Below are positions 1 through 8,088 of a DNA stretch of 64,000 nucleotides, in pieces (position 1 is the first letter of the stretch; every line of letters begins with the position of its first letter). Position numbers and translations under genes: made by a program. The notes beneath the pieces are model-generated. The model searched no databases, had not been told where the DNA came from, and was given only the letters and a program-made list of their open reading frames with translations. This DNA is from Ideonella benzenivorans. GTDB taxonomy: Bacteria > Pseudomonadota > Gammaproteobacteria > Burkholderiales > Burkholderiaceae_C. Where the stretch lies: NCBI RefSeq assembly GCF_020387415.1, contig NZ_JAGWCB010000010.1:728481-792480 (forward strand). The letters run 5' to 3'.

Positions 1-731
1 AAGGCGCGGATGCGGCGCTCGATCACCACGGCCGGCAGCTGCCAGTCGATCGCGCTCTCGGCCTTGTCGATCTTGTGCGCGTAGCAGACCCCCTCGGCCG
101 GCTGGGGCTGGGCCACCAGCGCACCGGCCTGGGCGTCCCGCAGCGCCTGCACGATCAACCGCCCCCCCAGCGCCGCCAGGCGGTCGTGCAGGCAGGCGGT
201 GGTGTCGTCGGGCCGGATCGGCTCCTCGGCCGTCAGCAGCATGTCGCCCGTGTCCAGGCCCTCGTCCATCTGCATCACCGTGATGCCGGTCACGGCATCC
301 CCGGCTTCGATGGCCCGGTGGATCGGCGCCGCGCCGCGCCAGCGCGGCAGCAGCGAGGCGTGGATGTTCAGGCACCCCAGGCGCGGCCATTGCAGCACCC
401 AGGCCGGCAGGATCAGGCCATAGGCCGCCACCACCATCACGTCGATGGCGGCGGCGTCCAGCGCGGCCCGGGCGGCGGCGGCCTCGTCCGGGTAGCGTCC
501 ATCCAGCCGCAGGCTGCGCGGCTGGGCGATCTGCGCCCCGAGGGACAGGCCCAACTGCTTGACCGGCGATGGGGTCAGCTTCATGCCGCGCCCAGCCGGG
601 CGGTCCGGCTGGGTCAGCACCAGGGGAATGGTGAATCCGGCATCGCGCAGGGCCTGCAGTGCCACCGCGGCGAATTCAGGCGTGCCAGCGAAGGCCACCC
701 GCAGCGGGGTGGCGGAAGACGGTGCGTTCAT
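1..731 (-). CDS. fmt: Methionyl-tRNA formyltransferase, 3' end outside the window
   Basis: Formylates the methionine on initiator tRNA using 10-formyltetrahydrofolate. About 243 N-terminal residues are visible and the C-terminus lies beyond position 1. The ATG at 731 gives a start [20 protein letters not shown], with the usual AGTPEFA motif. Further in are the folate-site segment [12 protein letters not shown] (catalytic Asn and His) and EGLDTGD with its catalytic Asp. It follows def by 11 bp in the same direction, the common def-fmt pair: formylation and deformylation of nascent proteins. The initiator tRNA it acts on is encoded nearby at 10596-10672. Confidence 0.96.
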   Translation of the reverse strand, partial: MNAPSSATPLRVAFAGTPEFAAVALQALRDAGFTIPLVLTQPDRPAGRGMKLTPSPVKQLGLSLGAQIAQPRSLRLDGRYPDEAAAARAALDAAAIDVMVVAAYGLILPAWVLQWPRLGCLNIHASLLPRWRGAAPIHRAIEAGDAVTGITVMQMDEGLDTGDMLLTAEEPIRPDDTTACLHDRLAALGGRLIVQALRDAQAGALVAQPQPAEGVCYAHKIDKAESAIDWQLPAVVIERRIRA

Positions 732-742
732 GCGGGCCGACC

Positions 743-1258
743 TCAGCGGCGCTTCTGCTCTTCGCGGGTGCGCTTGAGCATCTTGGCCTTGATCCGCTCC
801 CGCTTGAGCGGGCTGAGGTACTCGACGAAGACCTTGCCCAGCAGGTGGTCCATTTCGTGCTGCACGCAGACCGCGGCCAACCCCTCGACCGCCATGTCGT
901 AGGACTGCCCATCGCGGTCCAGCGCCCGCACCGTGACCCGCGCATGGCGTTCCACCGCATCGTAGATGCTGGGCACCGAGAGACAGCCCTCGTCGCCCAC
1001 CACCCTCTCCTCGCTGACCTCGATCAGTTCCGGGTTGATCAGCACCCGGGGCTCATCGCGGCCTTCCGAGGTGTCCATCACGATCAGCCGACGGTGCACA
1101 TCCACCTGGGTGGCGGCCAGGCCCACGCCCTCGGCGGCGTACATGGTTTCCAGCATGTCGTCGATCAGGCGCCGAAGGGTGTCATCCACCTCGTCCACCG
1201 GGGCAGCCACGGTGTGCAGGCGGGGGTCGGGGTAGCGAAGAATGGAAAGCTGAGCCAT
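743..1258 (-). CDS. def: Peptide deformylase
   Basis: Removes the N-formyl group from nascent proteins. The 171-residue length is normal for the family. All three metal-site motifs are present: GVGLAATQ (residues 44-51), EGCLS (90-94, metal ligand Cys92) and HEMDH (134-138, ligands His134 and His138, catalytic Glu135). I chose the ATG at 1258 because the protein then begins [14 protein letters not shown], as deformylases do. A longer frame up to 1312 adds 18 residues that do not look conserved. It is first in the def-fmt pair and divergent from the LysM gene. Confidence 0.97.
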   Translation of the reverse strand: MAQLSILRYPDPRLHTVAAPVDEVDDTLRRLIDDMLETMYAAEGVGLAATQVDVHRRLIVMDTSEGRDEPRVLINPELIEVSEERVVGDEGCLSVPSIYDAVERHARVTVRALDRDGQSYDMAVEGLAAVCVQHEMDHLLGKVFVEYLSPLKRERIKAKMLKRTREEQKRR

Positions 1259-1519
1259 GAAGACACGAAAAATGGTTGCCGATGGCAGACCGAAACTGTG
1301 GAGCCGGTGCAACGTCCGGTTTCAACCCAAGCCCGTCAGGGTGGGTTTCGTCGTACCGATTTCATTGCGACATCAAGGGTTTAGGGGCAGAATTTGCCAG
1401 ACTTTCTCATGATCGTCCCGCCCTGGTGTTTGCCAAGATGTGCATGCCATGCACGAATTGCAAGCCGGGATTGTTGCACCGTCACCGTATTCCGGCTCAT
1501 TGCCCGGGAGTGTCCACAC
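1259..1519. other. Divergent intergenic region with a short dyad
   Basis: This is the space between def (minus) and the LysM gene (plus), so it should hold both promoters. I could not pick a convincing -35/-10 pair for either. The clearest element is a perfect 7+1+7 dyad, gtgcatg-c-catgcac at 1440-1454, 66 bp before the LysM start. Its size fits a small operator or is chance. Confidence 0.35.
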
Positions 1520-2668
1520 ATGAGCCGTACGCTTGCACGCACCGCTGTTTCTGCCACCCTGCTGGGCCTGGGCGCTCTGTGGGTCGGCCCGGCCGGCGCA
1601 GCCACCTATCCCGTCACGCCCGGCCAGCGCGCCACGGCCCAGGAAGTGGCCCAGGCGGGGGTGCCGCTGTCCGAGCTGGCGCCCAACGCCCCGGACAGCT
1701 ACACCGTCAAGAAGGGCGACACGCTGTGGGACATCTCCAAGCTCTACCTGCGCAAGCCCTGGCGCTGGCCGGAGCTGTGGGGCATGAACCTGCAGCAGAT
1801 CCACAACCCCCACCTGATCTACCCCGGCCAGGTGCTGTACCTCGACAAATCCAACGGCCGCGCGCGGCTCAGCCTGGCACGGCCGCTGGCGTCGCGGGAC
1901 GGCCGGCTGTCGCCGCAGGTCCGCGCCGAGCCGCTGGTCAGCGACGCGATCTCCTCGGTGCCGATGGACCTGATCGGCCCGTTCCTGACCGACGCCATCG
2001 TCTTCGAGACCAATGAACTGGCCACCGCCCCGCGCATCGTCGCCACCCAGGAAGGGCGGGTGCTGCTGGGCCGCGGCGACAAGGCCTATGTGCGCGGCGA
2101 CGTCACCAACGCCCGCATCTGGCAGATCTTCCGCGAGCCCAAGCCGCTGGCCGATCCGGACACCGGCGCGGTGCTGGGCTTCGAAGCCCGCTATGTCGGC
2201 ACCGCCGATCTGGTCCAGGCCGCGGACGAACAGCACGTTCCCGAAGGCGGCGCGGTCGTGCCGTCGACCTTCCAGATCGCCCAACTGCGTGAAGAAGCCA
2301 GCGTGGGCGACCGCCTGGCCCCGCTGCCCGCCAAGGATTACAGCCCCTTCGCCCCGCATGCGCCGACGGCCCCGGTGGCCGGCCGCATCATCTCGATCTA
2401 CGGCGACGGCCTCAACGCCGGGCAGAACCAGATCGTGGCCCTGAACCGCGGGCTGCAAGATGGCATGGAACGCGGCCATGTGCTGGCCCTGTGGACGGCC
2501 GGCACCACCCGGCCCGACCCGACGGACCCCGAGCACACCATGCTGCAGCTGCCCGACGAGCGCAACGGCCTGCTGTTCGTCTTCCGCGTGTTCGAGCGCG
2601 TCTCCTACGCCCTGATCATGCATGTGCAGAACCCGGTGAAGCCGGGCGATCGCTTCTCGCAACCCTGA
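1520..2668 (+). CDS. Exported LysM-domain protein
   Basis: A 382-residue protein of a family commonly found next to dprA in Burkholderiales. It has an N-terminal signal peptide (MSRTLARTAVSATLLGLGAL onward, likely cleaved after AGA near residue 27). A single LysM domain follows at about residues 61-108 (YTVKKGDTLWDISK to PGQVLYL), which binds peptidoglycan. The rest (about 110-382) is a conserved region without a recognised enzyme motif. I preferred the ATG at 1520, which puts the signal peptide at the N-terminus, over an in-frame start at 1394. It lies 12 bp before dprA and is probably co-transcribed with it. Its exact role is unknown. Confidence 0.88.
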   Translation: MSRTLARTAVSATLLGLGALWVGPAGAATYPVTPGQRATAQEVAQAGVPLSELAPNAPDSYTVKKGDTLWDISKLYLRKPWRWPELWGMNLQQIHNPHLIYPGQVLYLDKSNGRARLSLARPLASRDGRLSPQVRAEPLVSDAISSVPMDLIGPFLTDAIVFETNELATAPRIVATQEGRVLLGRGDKAYVRGDVTNARIWQIFREPKPLADPDTGAVLGFEARYVGTADLVQAADEQHVPEGGAVVPSTFQIAQLREEASVGDRLAPLPAKDYSPFAPHAPTAPVAGRIISIYGDGLNAGQNQIVALNRGLQDGMERGHVLALWTAGTTRPDPTDPEHTMLQLPDERNGLLFVFRVFERVSYALIMHVQNPVKPGDRFSQP

Positions 2669-2680
2669 GCCCCGGTCCGG

Positions 2681-3841
2681 GTGAGCGCCCCGTTCCGTCA
2701 GCCAGTGTCCTCGGACCGGCCAGACCGTCTCGGCTGGCTCGTCCTGACCCAGACCCCTGGTCTGGGGCGTGAAGCCCAGCGCCGCCTGCTGGCCGCCCTG
2801 GGCGCCCCTGAGGCGGTGCTTTCAGCCTCGGAGGCGGTCTGGCGACAGGTGGCCGGCCCGGCGGCGGCCCAGGCCCTGTCGGCCCCCCGGGCGGCCGCGC
2901 ACGAGCAGGCCTTGCGGACGCTGGACTGGCTGGACGCGCAGCCCACCACCCGCCATCTGCTGGCCCTGGGTGACCCCGGCTATCCGGCCGCCTTGCTGCA
3001 CACCGCCGATCCCCCGCTGCTGCTGTACGCACTGGGCCACTCTGGCCGGCTGCAGGCCCCCTGCGTGGCCATTGTCGGCAGCCGGCATGCCACCGCCCAG
3101 GGCCTGGACCTGGCACGCGACTTCGCCCGGGCCCTCGCCCAGGCCGGGGTGTGCGTCGTCTCCGGGCTGGCCCTGGGCATCGATGGCGCGGCCCATGAGG
3201 GCGCGCTGGCCGCCGGCGGGGCCACGGTGGCCGTGGTCGGCACGGGTCTGGACCGCGTCTATCCCGCCCGGCACAAGGCCCTGGCCCATCGCATCAGCGA
3301 ACAAGGCCTGCTGCTGAGCGAGTTCCCGCTGGGGGCCCCACCCCGGGCAGAGCACTTTCCGAGCCGCAACCGCATCATTGCCGGGCTCAGCCTGGGCACG
3401 CTGGTGGTGGAGGCGGCACTGCGTTCCGGGTCGCTGATCACCGCCCGCCTGGCCGGCGAAATGGGCCGCGAAGTGTGGGCCATCCCGGGCTCCGTGCTGT
3501 CGGCCCAGGCACGGGGCTGCCACCAGCTCATCCGCGACGGGGCCGCGCTGGTCGAGACCCCCGAGGAACTCCTCGACGCCCTGCGCGGCCTGCAGGGTGG
3601 CGTCCTGCCCCACCCCACCCTGTCCGCACCGGCCGAGCCCACCGGGGGCGCGCCGGGGGCTGCCGCCACGGAGGATGCCTTGCTGGCCGCCATGGGCCAC
3701 GATCCGCTGACCCTGGACACCCTGGTGGCCCGCACCGGCTGGCCGGTGGACCAGCTGCAGGCCCGCCTGCTGACCTTGGAGCTCGACGGCGAGATCGCCC
3801 GTCTGCCCGGGGGGCTGCTGCAGCGCCGCGGCCGCGGCTGA
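2681..3841 (+). CDS. dprA: DNA processing protein DprA
   Basis: Binds incoming single-stranded DNA during natural transformation and loads RecA. The 386-residue protein has an N-terminal SAM/HhH-like part (about 15-110). The Rossmann-like DprA core (about 120-310) has IVGSRHAT (131-138), SGLALGIDGAAH (161-172) and FPSRNRIIAG. A C-terminal winged-helix domain (about 325-380) is present. The start is GTG at 2681, 12 bp after the LysM gene. It suggests the strain may be transformable, but DprA is also kept in many non-competent bacteria. Confidence 0.96.
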   Translation: MSAPFRQPVSSDRPDRLGWLVLTQTPGLGREAQRRLLAALGAPEAVLSASEAVWRQVAGPAAAQALSAPRAAAHEQALRTLDWLDAQPTTRHLLALGDPGYPAALLHTADPPLLLYALGHSGRLQAPCVAIVGSRHATAQGLDLARDFARALAQAGVCVVSGLALGIDGAAHEGALAAGGATVAVVGTGLDRVYPARHKALAHRISEQGLLLSEFPLGAPPRAEHFPSRNRIIAGLSLGTLVVEAALRSGSLITARLAGEMGREVWAIPGSVLSAQARGCHQLIRDGAALVETPEELLDALRGLQGGVLPHPTLSAPAEPTGGAPGAAATEDALLAAMGHDPLTLDTLVARTGWPVDQLQARLLTLELDGEIARLPGGLLQRRGRG

Positions 3842-3903
3842 GCCCCCCAACACCCAGCCCGGCGCAGGCCTTTTCGGGCGCTGGCGTGCCTTTGGCACTC
3901 GGT

Positions 3904-3909
3904 TATAGT
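3904..3909 (+). promoter_or_regulatory. -10-like element immediately before smg
   Basis: TATAGT lies six bases before the smg ATG at 3916. At this distance transcription would begin at or next to the start codon. No Shine-Dalgarno sequence is visible in the bases before the ATG. No good -35 hexamer is seen at 16-18 bp. The arrangement suggests a leaderless mRNA but could be chance. Confidence 0.4.
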
Positions 3910-3915
3910 CAGCCC

Positions 3916-4371
3916 ATGTTTGATGTGCTGGTCTACCTGTACGAGAACTACTGGCGGCCTGACGCCTGCCCGGATCACGAGCAGTTGTCGCGCAAGCTGT
4001 CGGCAGTGGGTTTCGAAACCGATGAAATCCAGGAGGCTTTGAATTGGCTGGACGGCCTGACGGCCACGACGGACACCGCGCCCGCGGGTCTGCCCGGCAA
4101 GGACAGCATGCGCATCTACCAGCCCCGGGAGCTGGAACTGCTGGGCGAGGAATCGATCGGCTTCATCAGCTTCCTGGAGTCGGCTGGCGTGCTGCCGCCG
4201 CCCCTGCGCGAGATGGTCATTGACCGCGCCACCGCGATTGGCAGCGGCCCGCTGGAGTTGGACGACCTGAAGATCATCATCCTGATGGTGTTCTGGAGCC
4301 TGGGCGAGGAGCCCGACGCGCTGATCCTCGACGAGCTGTTCGTCGCCCCGGAAGACCGGCTGATCCACTGA
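3916..4371 (+). CDS. smg: Smg / DUF494 family protein
   Basis: A 151-residue protein that begins MFDVLVYLYENYW, the recognisable start of the Smg family, and ends DELFVAPEDRLIH. The family is found next to dprA and def in many proteobacteria, and its biochemical role is not settled. The ATG at 3916 was chosen by family start; a longer frame from 3475 overlaps dprA and is a shadow. A rho-independent terminator follows within 10 bp, so smg ends the plus-strand LysM-dprA-smg cluster. Confidence 0.93.
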   Translation: MFDVLVYLYENYWRPDACPDHEQLSRKLSAVGFETDEIQEALNWLDGLTATTDTAPAGLPGKDSMRIYQPRELELLGEESIGFISFLESAGVLPPPLREMVIDRATAIGSGPLELDDLKIIILMVFWSLGEEPDALILDELFVAPEDRLIH

Positions 4372-4380
4372 CCCTCCGCG

Positions 4381-4405
4381 ACGGCTGCCTCGGCAGCCGT
4401 TTTTC
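4381..4405 (+). terminator. Rho-independent terminator after smg
   Basis: An eight-base-pair stem (acggctgc / gcagccgt) with a four-base loop is followed directly by five Ts. It starts 9 bp after the smg stop codon and lies before the convergent DUF1631 gene. Confidence 0.85.
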
Positions 4406-4426
4406 ATGGGGCGCTCGCCGCGTCGG

Positions 4427-6976
4427 TCAGTGCACCAGGCGATCCGGGTCGGCGCTGATCTTGCGCAGCGCATCCCGGGTGGCCGCCATGGTCAGGGGCT
4501 CGTCCTCGACCGGCAGCAGCAGGCCGGCCTGCAGGAAGGCCGCCAGGCGGGCCTTCTGGAACAGCACGCAGCGGCCCTGCGGCGAGGCGAAGAGTGACAG
4601 CTGCTTGTGCATGCCTTGCCAGACCAGCCGCACCGTCTCATGCCGGTTGCGGAAATCCAGCGTGTAGGCACTGCCCACCTCGAGTTCGCTGGCCGCAGCC
4701 AGCATGGTCGGCCCCGGCATGGAGCCGCCCTCCGCGACGATGTCCAGCCCTTCGTGCTGGTGATTGGCCTCGTCCAATACCCAGGCGTCGTCCAGCTCGA
4801 AGTCGTCGTCGGGCAGCATTTCCTCAATGGTCTCGAGGCGTTGCTTGAGTTGCTCCAGCTGCTCGTTGGACATGCTGACCGAGCGCGCACTGAAGGCCGC
4901 GGTGAGGGCCTGGTTCAGCGCCTTGATCGCATCCTCCTGCCGGCGGGCATCCAGGCCGGCCGCCGCCATGCCCTGACGCACGGTCCCCAGCAGCGGGGGC
5001 AGGCGCCGGATCACCTCGGCCCGCTCCTCGCGCGTGGTCTTGGCCGAGGCCATCCACATCAGGTCGGCCGCCGCATCCCGCACCGCCTTCACCTCCGCGC
5101 CCTGTGCGCCATGGCGCACCGCAGTGGTGGCCAGCACATCGGCCCAGATGTGGAACAGGAAGTCGCGCACGCCGTCCTGCACCGGCACATCGTTGAGCAT
5201 CTTGCGCAGCTCGATGGTGTACTGGATGGCCAGCGTCTCCCGCTGCTCGATCTGCTGCGCCAGCGACACGCCGGCCTTGGCCGCCTCGTTGTGCTCGCGA
5301 AAGTACTTCTCGAGGAACTTCTCGAATTCGTTGAGCACCGCCTGGAACACGCGGCGACCGGTGTCCGGGAAGGCCTCGACCACCTGGACCACGCGCCGGA
5401 TCTCGGCCTCCAGCGGGGTGCCGATCAGGTCGGCATTGCCTTCGAAGCCCATCACGCAGGCGCCCATGCGGTCGATCAGCCGCCGGGCCGGATGGTCGGC
5501 ACCAGAGAAAAAGTCAGGCTCGGCCAGCGCCACCCGCAACACGGGCATCTGCAGGCGCGCGAACCAGACCCGCAGCGCCGCCGGCACGCGCTCGTCGGTC
5601 AGGATGCTCTGGAACAGCAGGGCCACCAGCTCGACCGTGGCCCGCTCTTCCGGCGTGGCCGCGGCCTGCTTGAGGGCCTGTTGGCGCTCGCGCAGCTCGG
5701 CGATCAGGCGGGCCGGCGTCGGCGCAGCCTCACCCGCCGCCCCTTGGGCCGCCACCTCGGCCGCCACCCGCTGCTGCACCTGCCCCATGGCCTGCGACAG
5801 TTGCTGCGACGGCGCCCGCCCGGGCACCTGCTGCAGGAAGCCGGGCACGTGCTGCTCGACGATGTCGCCAAAGCGCTGCAACACCACGTCGCCCCGCGGC
5901 AGCGAGCCGGGGGACTGCCGGGTCATCAGGCGCGTCTCTTCGTCCAGGCCGATGCGGCCGCTGGCCCCCGTCCACCGGCCACCGGTCGTGGTCAGCCCGG
6001 GGCTGTCCGCCGCCGCTCCGCCGCCGGACAGCCCGTCCGCGCGGCCGCCCCCCAGACCGCCCGGCGTGGAGGCCACGCCGTCGGTGCGGAAATCCACCCC
6101 CGGCCGAAGGGTCAGCCCCGGGGCCCGGCCCCGGCCGGACGCGCTGCGCGCATCGCCCCCGCCCTCCCCGCCGCCCAGGCTGGCGGGCATCATCCGGGCG
6201 ATGTGGGCCCCCAGCGGCGGCGCCTCCGTGACACCGAAATGCCCGGACACCGGCCCGGTCGTCGCGCCCATCCGGCTGTCCTGCACATCCAGCGGGGCCG
6301 CCCCCGTGGTGCGCCCCTCCGTCCGGCGGATGAAGGGCCGCAGATCCACCTGTGGCAGCACACCGCGCTCGACCAGCCAGCTGTTGGTGTCGTGGAAGGC
6401 CCCCTCCAACAGGTCGGAGCAGGCCTTCTGCAGGTCCGTCTCCAGGGCGCGCCAGGCGTCCATGTCCATCCCGGCGTCGAGCCAGGCGCGGACGATGCAC
6501 CGCGCCAGCATTTGCGGCCGGAACAGGTCGTCATCCTCCAGATCCGGCTGCGCGCTGAGCTGCCCCAGTCGGGCCCGCAGGTCCGCGAACTCCCAGGTCG
6601 TGCGGTCCAGCAGGGCCAGCGTCAGCCGGGAGATCAGGATGTTGCGGGTGACGGTGTCGTCATCCACCAACTGCAGCCCGCCGTCGGTGCTGAGCCCGGC
6701 GGCCAGGGTGGTCAGGGCATGCCCGGCCCCCGGAGACTGGAGCTGCTCGCGGACCTGTTTGCCGATTCCGGGCAGCCACTGGCGGCCATGCCGCATCAGG
6801 CCCTGCAGCATGTCGGCCCGCTGCTGTGCCACCGCCCGTTCGGCGGGCGTGTCGTTGAGGACCTGGGCGGCCCGCATCGCCGCCTCCAGCAACGGCTGCA
6901 GGTCCTTCAGAACGAGGTCGGCGAAATAGCGTCGCGCCTCGTCCAGCGAGGGCAGGCCGGCTGCGGCTACGGGCAT
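4427..6976 (-). CDS. DUF1631 family protein
   Basis: An 849-residue, largely helical, predicted cytoplasmic protein assigned to DUF1631 from its overall look and the segment MLNDVPVQDGVRDFLFHIW. The middle (about residues 240-370) is a low-complexity Gly/Ala/Pro/Arg-rich linker. The C-terminal part (about 760-849) looks like a small beta domain (YTLDFRNRHETVRLVWQG), perhaps PilZ-like. Its function is unknown to me. It is convergent with smg and 35 bp downstream of secF in the same direction, so read-through from secDF is possible. Confidence 0.8.
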   Translation of the reverse strand: MPVAAAGLPSLDEARRYFADLVLKDLQPLLEAAMRAAQVLNDTPAERAVAQQRADMLQGLMRHGRQWLPGIGKQVREQLQSPGAGHALTTLAAGLSTDGGLQLVDDDTVTRNILISRLTLALLDRTTWEFADLRARLGQLSAQPDLEDDDLFRPQMLARCIVRAWLDAGMDMDAWRALETDLQKACSDLLEGAFHDTNSWLVERGVLPQVDLRPFIRRTEGRTTGAAPLDVQDSRMGATTGPVSGHFGVTEAPPLGAHIARMMPASLGGGEGGGDARSASGRGRAPGLTLRPGVDFRTDGVASTPGGLGGGRADGLSGGGAAADSPGLTTTGGRWTGASGRIGLDEETRLMTRQSPGSLPRGDVVLQRFGDIVEQHVPGFLQQVPGRAPSQQLSQAMGQVQQRVAAEVAAQGAAGEAAPTPARLIAELRERQQALKQAAATPEERATVELVALLFQSILTDERVPAALRVWFARLQMPVLRVALAEPDFFSGADHPARRLIDRMGACVMGFEGNADLIGTPLEAEIRRVVQVVEAFPDTGRRVFQAVLNEFEKFLEKYFREHNEAAKAGVSLAQQIEQRETLAIQYTIELRKMLNDVPVQDGVRDFLFHIWADVLATTAVRHGAQGAEVKAVRDAAADLMWMASAKTTREERAEVIRRLPPLLGTVRQGMAAAGLDARRQEDAIKALNQALTAAFSARSVSMSNEQLEQLKQRLETIEEMLPDDDFELDDAWVLDEANHQHEGLDIVAEGGSMPGPTMLAAASELEVGSAYTLDFRNRHETVRLVWQGMHKQLSLFASPQGRCVLFQKARLAAFLQAGLLLPVEDEPLTMAATRDALRKISADPDRLVH

Positions 6977-7011
6977 GGATGGCGCCAGTGGCGAGGTGAT
7001 GTGCGTCGACT

Positions 7012-8052
7012 CTACACCACGGCTCCGGTGTTGGGATCGCTCGGATCGGCATCCTTGCCGCCGGCGCCACCGCCCTTGACCAGGTCATCCCGGGTCACCC
7101 CCAGCCACATCGCGATCGCCGCGGCCACGAAGACCGAGGAGTAGATGCCGAACAGGATGCCGATCGTCAGCGCCACCGCGAAGTAGTGCAGCGTCGGCCC
7201 ACCAAACAGCAGCATCGACAGCACCATCATCTGGGTCGAACCGTGGGTGATGATGGTCCGGCTCATGGTGCTGGTGATGGCGTGGTCGATCACCTCGTGG
7301 GTGTTCATCTTGCGGAATTTGCGGAAGGCCTCGCGAATCCGGTCGAAGATCACCACCGACTCGTTGACCGAGTAGCCCAGCACCGCCAGCACCGCCGCCA
7401 GCACCGAGAGCGAGAACTCCCACTGGAAGAAGGCGAAGAAGCCCAGGATGATCACCACGTCGTGCAGGTTGGCGATGATGGCCGCGACGGCGAACTTCTT
7501 CTCGAAGCGGATCGCCAAATAGCCCACGATGCCCAGCACCACAAAGATCAGCGCCTTGCCGCCATCCCAGACCAGTTCCTCGCCCACCGAGGGGCCGACG
7601 AACTCGGTGCGCGACAGCGTCAGCGGCTCGGCACTGCCGGCTTCGCAGGCCTTGCGGCTGACCTGTTCCCCCTGCGGGGTGGTGTACTGGCGGTCGGCCA
7701 CCGTGCCGTTCTCCGCCAGGCACAGCTGGGTGAAGACACGGGTGGCCAGTTCCTGCGGCTTGGCGTCCTTGCTGACCGGCAGGCGGATCATCACGTCGCG
7801 CGAGGTGCCGAAGTTCTGCACCTGCACATCGCCAAAGCCCAGTTGCTGAACCACGCCCCGCACCCGCCCCAGATCGGCGGACTGGGCGTACGACACCTCC
7901 AGCACGGTGCCGCCAGTGAACTCGTTGGACAGGTGCAGGCCGCGCGTGAACAGGAAGAACACCGCGGCCACGAAGGTGACGGCCGAGATGACATTGAACA
8001 CCAGCGCGTACCGCATGAACGGGATGTCGCGCCGAATACGGAAGAATTCCAT
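7012..8052 (-). CDS. secF: Protein translocase subunit SecF
   Basis: An inner-membrane partner of SecD that uses the proton motive force to help pull proteins through SecYEG. At 346 residues it is slightly longer than the E. coli protein. It has TM1 at about residues 14-36, a periplasmic P1-like domain, then five TM helices carrying the typical GYSVNESVVIFDRIRE segment. The C-terminal tail is short and acidic. The start MEFFRIRRDIPFMRYA is typical. It lies 36 bp after secD in a yajC-secD-secF operon. Confidence 0.96.
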   Translation of the reverse strand: MEFFRIRRDIPFMRYALVFNVISAVTFVAAVFFLFTRGLHLSNEFTGGTVLEVSYAQSADLGRVRGVVQQLGFGDVQVQNFGTSRDVMIRLPVSKDAKPQELATRVFTQLCLAENGTVADRQYTTPQGEQVSRKACEAGSAEPLTLSRTEFVGPSVGEELVWDGGKALIFVVLGIVGYLAIRFEKKFAVAAIIANLHDVVIILGFFAFFQWEFSLSVLAAVLAVLGYSVNESVVIFDRIREAFRKFRKMNTHEVIDHAITSTMSRTIITHGSTQMMVLSMLLFGGPTLHYFAVALTIGILFGIYSSVFVAAAIAMWLGVTRDDLVKGGGAGGKDADPSDPNTGAVV

Positions 8053-8088
8053 GGTGAAGCCTCGTGGGAGACGTTGCGTGGCGCCGGA

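Noticed and set aside
4607..7144. An 845-codon plus-strand frame opposite the DUF1631 gene
   Set aside because: A shadow rich in His, Gln and Arg, with no family match. The minus-strand frame has conserved DUF1631 features.
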